Source of the DNA: DATJLY01 sp035532935 | Lineage (GTDB): Bacteria > Pseudomonadota > Alphaproteobacteria > ATCC43930 > CGMCC-115725 | Assembly: GCA_035532935.1 (NCBI GenBank) | Contig: DATKQE010000013.1 | Location: forward strand, 1-64,000 | Direction of reading: 5' to 3' | Length of the DNA stretch: 64,000 nucleotides | In this document: in pieces, positions 1-7,082 of the stretch | Position numbering within the stretch: position 1 is the first letter of the stretch | How the letters are laid out: every line of letters begins with the position of its first letter | Translations under genes and position numbers: made by a program | The notes under the pieces: generated by a model | The model's database searches: none | The model's input: the letters and a program-made list of their open reading frames with translations, nothing else | What the model was told of the DNA's origin: nothing

Positions 1-256
1 TCCGCTTCGATGTATGAAGCTGCTTCGAATGGCCCGTCCGGTCGGCTTCGAGAATCTGATCGATGATCGCGGTGAACGGATCCAGCTTCGGCCGCTTCGG
101 TACTCGGCTGCGCCGGTATCCAGGCGGCACTGAAAACATCACCATCTTCGCGACCGTTCGAGGATCGATCCCAAATCGCCGCGCCGCCCCGCGCTGGCTC
201 AGACCCTCGATCTGCACCGCACGGCGAATCCGCCCATAGAGCTCCATACCCTTCAT
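1..256 (-). CDS. istA: IS21-family transposase IstA, N-terminal fragment
   Basis: The first 85 codons are visible and have no stop. The protein starts MKGMELYGRIRRAVQ, followed by a helix-turn-helix region (GLSQRGAARRFGIDPRTVAK), then a basic proline-rich linker and a DQILEADR segment. This is the usual N-terminus of IstA, the DDE transposase that works with the IstB ATPase. A start at 247 (second Met) is also possible. The catalytic core and istB lie outside the window, so intactness cannot be judged. The gene points away from the chromosomal genes to its right. Confidence 0.8.
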   Translation of the reverse strand, partial: MKGMELYGRIRRAVQIEGLSQRGAARRFGIDPRTVAKMVMFSVPPGYRRSRVPKRPKLDPFTAIIDQILEADRTGHSKQLHTSKR

Positions 257-365
257 CCCCCGCCCTCTGCGCAAAACGCAAAGGGCTACCTGCTGCCGGA
301 GTTTTACTCCGGCGCAACCGGAAACCCGGCCGCTTCAGTGAGGGATTTTTCCTCCGGCGCTTACA
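1..365 (-). mobile_element. IS21-family insertion sequence, left end (partial)
   Basis: The stretch holds the 5' part of an istA-type transposase gene and its non-coding leader. Read on the minus strand, a plausible terminus begins at 365 with TGTAAGCGCCGGAGG. A related block lies about 45 bp further in (302-315 versus 347-360 on the plus strand share TTTT-CTCCGGCGC), like the repeated subterminal transposase sites of IS21 elements. A 6-bp stem (296-301/307-312) sits in the same leader. The element continues beyond the left edge, so the other end and any target duplication cannot be seen. The exact boundary is inferred. Confidence 0.7.
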
Positions 366-371
366 CCTGCG

Positions 372-1421
372 CTATGGACTCGGCCGGTAAGGACCAAGCG
401 ATGCCGCGGCGGCCTTGACGAGGCTCATATCGACGACATCGGACACCTTGACCTTGCCGCTGATCTGCCCGGTGTCCTTGAAGAAGTCCCAAACCGTTTG
501 CAGCGCGTGGAGATCAAGCTCGCCGTTGGGATCGACCGCAAAAGCGCCGATTTTGCGGAACAGCTTCGGATCCTTCAGGTTCGAGTACTCGGTCAGCGCG
601 GAAATCACCACATCCGCATTCGGCCCCACGAGGTGCCCGCCCTCGACCGCGCCCTGGTAGAAGCGAAATGCCCGAACCAGGGCGCGCAGGAAGCGCTCCG
701 CGACCTTGGGCCTCTTGGTGCGAAACTCGTCGCTGAAGATGGTGACGGCGCTCTCCATGATGCCGCCGGGCGCGAAATCGCTCTCCGGCTCATAAGCGAC
801 GCCCGCGCCCGATTCGACGATCCGCGTTACCGCCGGCTCCGCGGAGACGCTTGCGTCGATCGCGCCATTGGCAAAGGCGGCCGGCTGCTCGACGAAGGGA
901 AGATGAACGACTTTGACGTCGGAGAAGGTCAATCCGGCCCGCGCGAGAACCCGGCTTAACAGCCATTCCTCCGAGTTCCCGCGATCGACGATCGCGATGC
1001 GAAGCCCCTTCAGATCATGCAGCGTCTTGAACTTGCCGCTCGTGATCAGGGCCTTGCGAACCATGAAGGCCCCAAGCGGATAGCCGGTCGCGTTCCGCGC
1101 CTTGTCCGCCACGATCTTGATGCCGATGCCGCGCTCGACGGCGTTATAGAGACCAACCGGAACCGCGCCCGAGCCGACATCGAGCTGTCCCCGCCCCAGG
1201 GACGGAATCATTTCGCCCGCGTTGTCGAACCGCGTGAACGTGACGTTCAAGCCCTCGTCCTTGAAATAGCCGAGCTTGGCCGCGATGTAGAAGCCGGAAT
1301 CGGTAATCGTCCCGATGGTCCCGACGGAGACGTCATCCGCCGCGAAAGCCGCCGTGGCGAGCGTCGCCCACAGGAGAAGGCCGGCCGCGGCAGCGCGGAT
1401 GCAGGCGAGCGGTCGGGTCAT
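372..1421 (-). CDS. ABC transporter substrate-binding protein, NMT1/SsuA-like
   Basis: This is a 349-residue periplasmic solute-binding protein. A clear Sec signal peptide (about residues 1-28, ending AFA) is followed by an NMT1/THI5/TauA-like fold with phrases typical of the family (GTITDSGFYIAAKLGYFKDEG near the mature N-terminus and a DVGSGAVPVGL-type segment). Such proteins deliver sulfonates, nitriles, pyrimidine precursors or aromatic acids to an ABC importer. No permease or ATPase gene is next to it. Its ATG lies one base after the stop of the upstream amidohydrolase gene, so the two are surely co-transcribed, and the ligand is probably related to that enzyme's substrate. The IS21 end stops about 6 bp beyond this gene's stop codon, so transporter genes may once have followed. 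Confidence 0.88.
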   Translation of the reverse strand: MTRPLACIRAAAAGLLLWATLATAAFAADDVSVGTIGTITDSGFYIAAKLGYFKDEGLNVTFTRFDNAGEMIPSLGRGQLDVGSGAVPVGLYNAVERGIGIKIVADKARNATGYPLGAFMVRKALITSGKFKTLHDLKGLRIAIVDRGNSEEWLLSRVLARAGLTFSDVKVVHLPFVEQPAAFANGAIDASVSAEPAVTRIVESGAGVAYEPESDFAPGGIMESAVTIFSDEFRTKRPKVAERFLRALVRAFRFYQGAVEGGHLVGPNADVVISALTEYSNLKDPKLFRKIGAFAVDPNGELDLHALQTVWDFFKDTGQISGKVKVSDVVDMSLVKAAAASLGPYRPSP

Positions 1422-1422
1422 G

Positions 1423-2580
1423 TCATGTCAGACCGTAGAAACGCGCGGCATTGTCGAAGAGAATTTTGCGCTTGCGGTCGTGGCTGAGATCGTTGCGGTC
1501 GATAATCTCTTGTGCCGCGCTCTCGCGTCCCTCGCCATGCGGAAAGTCCGATGAATAGAGGATCTGATCATCACCGAGCAGGTCGCATTCCATCGACAGC
1601 ATCGCGTCACTCGATTCCGGCGCAAGGAAGAGACGGCCGGATCTCACATAATCCTCCGCGGTCTTCTTCGCCAGGACGCTCGGGTCGAGCATGCGGCTTC
1701 GATTGAGCTTCGCGTAATGCGACATCCGGCCAACCGAATAGAAGATCCATTCGCCGCCGAATTCGAGAAAGGCGACGCGCAGATCCGGATAACGGTCGAG
1801 CATGCCGTGGCCGACAATAGCGACGAAGGCGAGTTGTCCGGGAATGGCCTTGCCGATCAGGTTCGAATCCTGGATCGAATGGCAAAGATCGCGAAACGGC
1901 GGATAGCTCATTGCCATATGAATGCAGAGCGGCAGGCCGCGGCGCGCGAAACCCGTCCAAAACGGCTGGAAGGCGGCATCGGACAGCATTTGCCCTCCGA
2001 CCGTGCCGAAGACGACGGCAGCCGAGGCGCCCAGGCGCTGCATCTCCTCCAAAGCCTCGAGCGCCAGCCGCGTGTCGCGCATCGGGACCAAGCCCGCCCA
2101 TTTGAGGCGCTCGGGCGCGTGGCGCGCCTGCGCCGCGACATAGCGGTTGTAGGCGCGGAACAGCGCCGCCTCGAGTCCGGGATCGACGCTCATCGAGGCA
2201 TAGATCGTGCTGGGAAAAAGCATCTGGAGATCGATGCCCATGCGGTCCATCGCATCGAGCCGCGCGGACGGATCGCTCAAATCGAGCGCGCCGATCGATA
2301 CGGGAAAGGAGGTGAAGCGCCCGGCGCGCTGCGGGTTCGCGCCGTATTCCTCCATCACCACGTGCGGCGTGTTGGCGGCGTGCGTTCCCGGACCGAAGGG
2401 CGGCGGCTCGATGCGGCCGTCGCAGAGCCATGAGGTTGTCCAGTCGCCGAGATCGCCTGCATCACCGAACTTGACGGGCCGGGGACGCCGCAATGAATAT
2501 TCACTCGGCAGATCCTGCCACATTTTCGGGCTAACCAGCACATGCGCATCAGCGTCGAACAATCGGTAACCACCGAGCAT
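1423..2580 (-). CDS. amidohydrolase family protein (PF04909 type)
   Basis: The 385-residue enzyme belongs to the amidohydrolase-2 family, metal-dependent TIM barrels that include ACMSD and resorcylate-type decarboxylases. Visible landmarks are FDADAHV near the N-terminus (metal-binding strand 1), a central CIHM histidine, VAFLEFGGEW, and YSSDFPHGEGR near the C-terminus carrying the conserved Asp. The ATG at 2580 is chosen because GGGGAG sits six bases before it; an in-frame GTG at 2601 is an alternative. It is the first gene of a leftward unit with the solute-binding protein and is preceded by a TetR-type operator (2673-2696). A second family member lies at 3485. The substrate is unknown; an aromatic or cyclic carboxylate is a guess. 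Confidence 0.88.
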   Translation of the reverse strand: MLGGYRLFDADAHVLVSPKMWQDLPSEYSLRRPRPVKFGDAGDLGDWTTSWLCDGRIEPPPFGPGTHAANTPHVVMEEYGANPQRAGRFTSFPVSIGALDLSDPSARLDAMDRMGIDLQMLFPSTIYASMSVDPGLEAALFRAYNRYVAAQARHAPERLKWAGLVPMRDTRLALEALEEMQRLGASAAVVFGTVGGQMLSDAAFQPFWTGFARRGLPLCIHMAMSYPPFRDLCHSIQDSNLIGKAIPGQLAFVAIVGHGMLDRYPDLRVAFLEFGGEWIFYSVGRMSHYAKLNRSRMLDPSVLAKKTAEDYVRSGRLFLAPESSDAMLSMECDLLGDDQILYSSDFPHGEGRESAAQEIIDRNDLSHDRKRKILFDNAARFYGLT

Positions 2581-2672
2581 CTGCATCTCCCCGGTCGGCA
2601 CGACATCGACGCCGACCGAATTCGACGGGATTGGAGCATAATACCCAAGCTTTGCAGCGTTTTTGCGGATGA

Positions 2673-2696
2673 GTCAATAAGAAACAATCAGGATTG
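2673..2696 (-). promoter_or_regulatory. Probable TetR operator, copy 1
   Basis: A perfect 12-bp palindrome CAATCAGGATTG (2685-2696) with an adjoining half-site GTCAATAAG (2673-2681). Over 23 bases, read toward the amidohydrolase gene at 2580, it matches the copy at 3398-3420 at 21 positions. It also lies about 24 bp before the TetR ATG, so one site could control both divergent genes. Confidence 0.7.
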
Positions 2697-2719
2697 CATC
2701 TTATGTTAAACTTGACGTC

Positions 2720-3376
2720 ATGAAGGTCGCGATGCCGAAAGGGTCACCAATGGGCGCCGCACGCAAAGGGCGGCGCCGCACGCAGGAAGAACGCAGCGCC
2801 GAGACCAGGCGGCGGCTGGTCGAGGCGGCGGTAGGCTTCATCTGCGAGAACGGGTATGCCGAGCTCACCACCACCCTCGTCGCGGAGCGCGCCGGCGTGT
2901 CGCGCGGCGCCCTGCAGCACCAGTTTGGAACCCGCCTCGACCTCCTGGCGGCCGTGATCGACCATCTGTCGAAAGAGATTTCGGGCCGGATGCTGGAACT
3001 GGCGCACGCGCTTCCGGGGCGCGAACATGGTCTTTCCGATCGGATCGATGCGGCCATTCGCGCCTATTGGTCGATCTACACCAGCAATACGTTCATTGCC
3101 GTCCTCAACATCTTTCTCGGCATCAAGAGCGACCCCGCGCATTACCGGCCGCTGCAACGTCACATGTTGACCTTCTATCAGATGAACGACGAGATGTGGC
3201 TGAAGGTCGTCGGGGATTCGCGGCTCTCGAAACAGCGTCTCCTCGCCGGGCGGCGCGTGCTCTTCAGCGCCTTGCGCGGGCTCGCGATCGGCCAGGTACT
3301 GGGGACGCAGCCCAAAGCGACCGAGATCGAGTTCCGACTGATCCGGGACATGTTCGTCGCGGTGCTGGCACCGTAG
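2720..3376 (+). CDS. TetR/AcrR family transcriptional regulator
   Basis: This 218-residue repressor-type protein has a basic N-terminus and a TetR DNA-binding domain (about residues 20-70) with the helix-turn-helix LVAERAGVSRGALQHQFG. The C-terminal ligand-binding region is helical and unassigned. It is divergent from the amidohydrolase/solute-binding pair and codirectional with the second amidohydrolase, VOC and RidA genes. Identical-looking palindromes lie on both sides of the gene (2673-2696 and 3397-3420), so it probably represses both arms and perhaps itself. The start is uncertain: no good ribosome site precedes 2720, while in-frame ATGs at 2732 (GAAGG) and 2750 (AAAGGG) have better ones. 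Confidence 0.88.
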   Translation: MKVAMPKGSPMGAARKGRRRTQEERSAETRRRLVEAAVGFICENGYAELTTTLVAERAGVSRGALQHQFGTRLDLLAAVIDHLSKEISGRMLELAHALPGREHGLSDRIDAAIRAYWSIYTSNTFIAVLNIFLGIKSDPAHYRPLQRHMLTFYQMNDEMWLKVVGDSRLSKQRLLAGRRVLFSALRGLAIGQVLGTQPKATEIEFRLIRDMFVAVLAP

Positions 3377-3396
3377 GGTCTTCATCCACTTAGGAT

Positions 3397-3420
3397 CAAT
3401 CGTGATTGTTTGTTATTGAC
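3397..3420 (+). promoter_or_regulatory. Probable TetR operator, copy 2
   Basis: A perfect palindrome CAATCGTGATTG (3397-3408) followed by TTTGTTATTGAC. Its last bases, TTGACA (3416-3421), could also serve as a -35 element. It matches the operator at 2673-2695 at 21 of 23 positions in the same orientation relative to its target gene, and lies 65 bp before the ATG at 3485. Confidence 0.7.
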
Positions 3421-3484
3421 ACGCTGCGCCGGGATATGGGAGTGTGCGCTTCGATGCCCGGCATCGCCATCAGGAGTTGACGCG

Positions 3485-4567
3485 ATGATCTTCGATGTGG
3501 ATGCCCATTTCATGCCGAAATTCGCCTATGACCGAATGGAGGGCGAGTTCCGGCGCTGGCGGCCGCGCATCGTGACGGACGGCGTGGGTACCGCGCTCTA
3601 TTTCAATGGACGAAAACATCCGAGGGTCGCTCATTCCTTTCCCGAGGAGCAGACCTGCGGCCTAGACCGGCGGATCGAGGATCTCGATCGGCTGAAGATC
3701 GATCAGCAGCTTCTGTTTCCGAGCCATTCCGGTCTTTATCAGGAAATCACGGATCCCCAGGCGGCGGCCGCGCTGTGCCGAAATCACAATGACGGAATGG
3801 CCGAGGTGGAGCGGCGCTCCGGCAGCAAGCTCATCGGCACGGCGATGCTGCCATTGCAGCATCCGGACGAAGCCATCGCGGAGTTGCAGCGGGTGGCGAC
3901 GGTTCACGGGATGCGGGCGGTCGTGATCTGCCCCAACGTCGATGGGGCCAATATCGACGCCATGCCGCTCTGGGATTTTTATGCCGAGGCCGAGCGGCTT
4001 GGCGTCCGGCTTTGTTTCCACGGCGACGCCGATTCAAAAATTCTCGGCTGGGAGCGCATGGATCGCTGGCGCCTCTATGTCTGCCTCGGCTTTCCCTTCG
4101 ACTATATGATGGCGATCACCACGCTGATCTACAGCGGGATCCTCGACCGTTTCCCGAAGCTGCAGATCCTGTTCGCCGAAGGCGGGGTCGGCTATCTTCC
4201 CTTCCTTGAGGATCGCCTGATGGATACGGTTGCGACGTTCCAGTCACCGCGCGCCTACAACAACTTCGCCATTCGCGGCCGGCCGGCGAACAAGCGGCCG
4301 CCAAAGGAATATTTCGATCGCTTCCACCACGTCATCGGACTCGACGAGGAGCTGATGCCGCTCGTCATCGAGCGCTATGGTGCGGACAAGTTCATGATTG
4401 GTACGGACTACCCGCACCCGGATGCCCACATGCATGTCGCCAAGCACGTGGAGGAGCTGTCGACGCTGCCGAAGGAGACGCTCGAGGCGATCACCTGGGG
4501 GAATGCCGCGCGGTTCTTCGGCGTCGAGACACCGGCGCAGGCCACCTGCCCGAAGGCGGCGGAATAG
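3485..4567 (+). CDS. amidohydrolase family protein (PF04909 type)
   Basis: This 360-residue metal-dependent hydrolase or decarboxylase is of the same superfamily as the protein at 1423-2580. It starts MIFDVDAHFMP, giving the N-terminal metal motif. Further landmarks are RLCFHGDAD (central His), ILFAEGGVGYLPFLEDR, and MIGTDYPHPDAHMH near the C-terminus with the conserved Asp. The ATG at 3485 follows AGGAG with good spacing; the frame is open further upstream, but that would overlap the operator. It heads a rightward unit with the VOC and RidA-like genes. Two family members controlled by matching operators suggest successive steps of one pathway, which is inference. Confidence 0.88.
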   Translation: MIFDVDAHFMPKFAYDRMEGEFRRWRPRIVTDGVGTALYFNGRKHPRVAHSFPEEQTCGLDRRIEDLDRLKIDQQLLFPSHSGLYQEITDPQAAAALCRNHNDGMAEVERRSGSKLIGTAMLPLQHPDEAIAELQRVATVHGMRAVVICPNVDGANIDAMPLWDFYAEAERLGVRLCFHGDADSKILGWERMDRWRLYVCLGFPFDYMMAITTLIYSGILDRFPKLQILFAEGGVGYLPFLEDRLMDTVATFQSPRAYNNFAIRGRPANKRPPKEYFDRFHHVIGLDEELMPLVIERYGADKFMIGTDYPHPDAHMHVAKHVEELSTLPKETLEAITWGNAARFFGVETPAQATCPKAAE

Positions 4568-4591
4568 CAGCATCAGGAGAGGAGCGACGGC

Positions 4592-5074
4592 ATGCCGAAA
4601 TACACCAAGGTTGGCCATGTCCATCTCAACGTGTCGGACCTGAAGCGGTCGCTGAAATTCTATACCGAGATCCTGGGCTTTCACGTCAGTGGCATTCGCG
4701 AGCCGGACAAGGCCTGGCTCAGCTTCGAGGAGCGGCCACCGCATCAGCGCGAAACCTATCACGAGATCGCGCTCACCCAGGTGCCGAAGGTGAACAAGGA
4801 TTATTGGGAGATGACGGGGCTCAATCACGCGGCTTATGAGCTTGCATCGCCGCAGGAGGTTCTCGACTTCGCCAACGAGCTCAAGGCGACGACCGTCGAG
4901 ATCTTCCGCGGACCCGCGGCGCATATGGGCGATCTCACCTATCACGTCTATGTCCGCGATCCCGACGGCAACGCGATCGAGATCTACGCCAAGACCACCG
5001 ACCGGGACACCGCGTTCCGCGAGAAGATCGAGGCGGCGGTGCCGGAAGGCTACAATCCCTACACGACCGGTTAG
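4592..5074 (+). CDS. VOC family protein (glyoxalase/extradiol dioxygenase fold)
   Basis: The 160-residue protein has the vicinal oxygen chelate fold. It begins with GHVHLNVSDL, and candidate metal ligands are His9 or His11, His79 (GLNHAAYEL) and Glu130 (DGNAIEIYAK). The GD-N-IEIY-type ending is typical of glyoxalase or single-domain extradiol dioxygenase relatives. It follows the amidohydrolase by 24 bp behind GGAGAGGAG, so it is in the same operon. In this setting, ring cleavage or isomerisation of a catabolic intermediate is more likely than methylglyoxal detoxification, but the specificity cannot be read from the sequence. Confidence 0.88.
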   Translation: MPKYTKVGHVHLNVSDLKRSLKFYTEILGFHVSGIREPDKAWLSFEERPPHQRETYHEIALTQVPKVNKDYWEMTGLNHAAYELASPQEVLDFANELKATTVEIFRGPAAHMGDLTYHVYVRDPDGNAIEIYAKTTDRDTAFREKIEAAVPEGYNPYTTG

Positions 5075-5089
5075 CGGACCGCGCGCGGC

Positions 5090-5566
5090 ATGGGACGGAT
5101 CGAGGCGAAACTCGGCGCGCTCGGCCTGGTCCTGCCGCCCGCGACCGATCCGCCGGCGGCAAACCGCACGACCTGCATCCAGCTCGGCCATGTGCTTTGG
5201 CTGTCGGGTCACGGCGCCCGGCTCCCTGCGCTTCCTCATGTAAAAACCCGCGGCAAGGTCGGCAGCGATGTTTCGGAGGAAGAAGCCTATGCCACCGCGC
5301 GCGCGACGGCGTTGACGATGCTCGCGACGATCGCGCGCCACACCGGCGACCTCGATCGGGTGCAGCGCGTTTTGCGCTTGTTCGGAATGGTGAACGTCGC
5401 GCCGGGCTTCCTGCGACCTTCGGCCGTGATCGATGGCGCCTCGGAACTCTTCTTCGCGCTGTGGGGGCCCGAGCAAGGACGCCATGTCCGCACCGCGATC
5501 GGCGTGGCCGAATTGACCAACGGAATGGTGGTGGAGATTCAGGGAGAATTCGAACTCTCCCCGTGA
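5090..5566 (+). CDS. RidA/YjgF-like family protein (chorismate mutase-like subgroup)
   Basis: The 158-residue protein has the YjgF/YER057c/UK114 fold. It is longer than classic RidA (about 130 aa) and has the start typical of the endoribonuclease L-PSP/chorismate mutase-like subgroup (RIEAKLGALGL, then LSGHG). Members hydrolyse reactive enamine/imine intermediates or act in amine and aromatic catabolism. It lies 16 bp after the VOC gene and is probably the last gene of the TetR-controlled rightward unit. No obvious terminator follows. Confidence 0.85.
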   Translation: MGRIEAKLGALGLVLPPATDPPAANRTTCIQLGHVLWLSGHGARLPALPHVKTRGKVGSDVSEEEAYATARATALTMLATIARHTGDLDRVQRVLRLFGMVNVAPGFLRPSAVIDGASELFFALWGPEQGRHVRTAIGVAELTNGMVVEIQGEFELSP

Positions 5567-5848
5567 CGAACGATCGCCGGGATTCGGCGACGCGCTCGTC
5601 GCGGTGACGGCCGAACCGATCCTGCGCCGATTTACGCCCTGCGCTGCTGTGCGTTCCAGTGGTGCTCGAGGTTGGCGATGAGAGCGGGGCTGAAATGGCA
5701 GGAGGCCCGCTCGCGCGTGTCAACGCCGGAGGGAAAAGGCATCGGCGCGCCGGAGAGAAAATGGATCGGGAGTGGATGCACGGCCTCTCGGCAGAGGGCT
5801 TCGGGTTTGGGCTTATCGACGTAGTGCGTAGGGGGGACCCGCGCCCGT

Positions 5849-6004
5849 ATGGCCTTCCTCCAAACCATACAGGATTTCGTCAAATGGAAGAGAGAAGGAA
5901 AACCTCTTGCGTTCCGTCCGGAAGGTTATGACAAGATCGATCGACGGTTTCGCGATCCTGACGGTGCCTTCAACGACAAGCGTAGTGCTGTTGACCACGC
6001 TTAG
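5849..6004 (+). CDS. Small hypothetical ORF of uncertain status (51 aa)
   Basis: An ATG frame of 51 codons begins MAFLQTIQDFVKWK and continues with a charged, Asp/Arg/Lys-rich tail ending AVDHA. Its composition reads more like protein than the arginine-rich shadow frames around it, and it uses more A/T at third positions than its neighbours. No clear ribosome-binding site precedes the ATG and the family is not recognised. It could equally be the end of a broken gene. It lies just upstream of the lone CRISPR repeat. Confidence 0.25.
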   Translation: MAFLQTIQDFVKWKREGKPLAFRPEGYDKIDRRFRDPDGAFNDKRSAVDHA

Positions 6005-6062
6005 AGTCCTAAGTTGCTGAGCGCCACCGAGGTGCCAAAGCGAGCGCTCGATTTCCTAAAGC

Positions 6063-6091
6063 GTGTTCCCCGCGCACGCGGGGATGAACCG
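6063..6091 (+). CRISPR. Solitary type I-E-like CRISPR repeat
   Basis: The 29 bases GTGTTCCCC-GCGCAC-GCGGGGATGAACCG match the widespread type I-E repeat form, including its CCCCGCGCACGCGGGG hairpin. No second copy occurs about 61 bp on either side and no cas gene is present in the window. It is therefore not an array but a leftover single repeat or an acquired fragment. Confidence 0.6.
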
Positions 6092-6425
6092 TAAGCGGTG
6101 GCCCTTTTGCGCCCGTTGGCAGCTATGTGGGCTCGGCCATATAGTGCGGCTGCGGCCGACCGAGCCCTTCACTTCTCAATGTGCGGAGATGCCGACAGCA
6201 GGGAGGTTGACGGCCGCGCACTCCCGCTGCATCCCTCGACTGCACGGTAAATTTCCTCGGCCGCCAGCACTTCCCGGCCGCGACCTGCATTCTTGCGACT
6301 AGCCATCGTCCCGACTCCCTATCTCGGGGCGCACCATTGCGCCCTCGGGAATCGACCGATACGCTTATTTTTAGCGGGCCGCAAGCCAGTTAGTTGCTAG
6401 AGCAAATATCGTGAAAGCGATACGG

Positions 6426-6445
6426 CTTATCGTCGGAACGATAAG
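6426..6445. repeat. Perfect palindrome, 8-bp arms
   Basis: CTTATCGT and ACGATAAG are separated by CGGA in a non-coding stretch. It could be an operator or a recombination site; it has no T tract, so a terminator is unlikely. Confidence 0.5.
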
Positions 6446-6498
6446 GCGAATCGGATCGCCGATCTGCCGGGGAGCCGTGATCCGGGCTTGGGTTGATA

Positions 6499-6600
6499 TG
6501 TGACCCCGGCTGCGACCCGGGCTGATCCGCTCTGTTCATTCAGCGATGCAGAGAAGCACCGGGACCCGGTTATGCGTGTTTGTGACCCCAGCCGTGACCT
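6499..6600. repeat. Imperfect direct repeat near tRNA-Arg
   Basis: TGTGACCCCGGCTGCGACCC at 6499-6518 recurs as a 16/20 match at 6581-6600, 82 bp apart. No function is evident. Confidence 0.35.
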
Positions 6601-6667
6601 CGGCAGAAAATCAAGGCCGCCGCCAATTTGGCGATACCTCATAATCAATTGTTTTATATGTATAAAT

Positions 6668-6743
6668 TGGCGCGCCCGGCAGGGATCGAACCTGCGACCC
6701 TCGGTTTAGAAGACCGATGCTCTATCCGCTGAGCTACGGGCGC
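6668..6743 (-). tRNA. tRNA-Arg (anticodon TCT)
   Basis: A 76-nt cloverleaf on the minus strand. The acceptor pair is GCGCCCG/CGGGCGC with discriminator G and an encoded CCA, the anticodon loop CTTCTAA gives TCT, and the T arm reads GGTTCGATCCC. The 3' end faces the gene-poor region. Confidence 0.96.
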
Positions 6744-7082
6744 TCCGTGTCCGAGCGCTGTTCTTGCAGCCGGCAATCTAGCGCAGAACGGAAGCCCACT
6801 CCAACCCCGCGGCGCATCGCCCTTCGTCTTTCGCAGTTGCAAGAGCGGTGATTCTGCTGCGCACTGTTCACGGCTTTCACATCAGTTCGCCGGCTTTCGA
6901 TTGAACAGGCCCGATGCTGCACCCCGCGCATATATTCGGCATTGCGGGGTGGATTTCCGTTGACTTCGTGCGCCGGCGTTGTTCTGCTAATGTCCAGCGT
7001 GACAATCTCGTGGCTGTGCGGGGGAGCCGCTATACACGGCCACGGAAGCACGCCGGGGTCGATCCGGCGGAGGAAGCGAACG

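Larger units (their letters stand above)
5567..6667. other. Gene-poor region beside tRNA-Arg, possible island scar
   Basis: No convincing gene was found over 1.1 kb, except perhaps a 51-codon frame at 5849-6004. The region holds a single type I-E CRISPR repeat (6063-6091), a perfect palindrome (6426-6445) and an imperfect direct repeat (6499-6518/6581-6600). It abuts the 3' end of tRNA-Arg, a common integration point. Composition becomes more AT-rich toward the tRNA. It looks like a decayed insertion, but no integrase can be recognised. Confidence 0.4.

Noticed and set aside
5632..5883. An 83-codon minus-strand ORF
   Set aside because: No motif, no ribosome site, and it overlaps other equally weak frames.
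6063..6130. A CRISPR array
   Set aside because: Only one repeat is present; no second repeat at the expected 61-bp step.
6063..6302. A 79-codon ORF beginning MFPAHAGMNR
   Set aside because: This is the translation of the CRISPR repeat, a well-known false ORF.
6500..6709. A 69-codon ORF ending in tRNA-Arg (WRARQGSNLRPSV)
   Set aside because: The end is antisense tRNA; the rest shows no family. It might be an integrase tail but cannot be supported.
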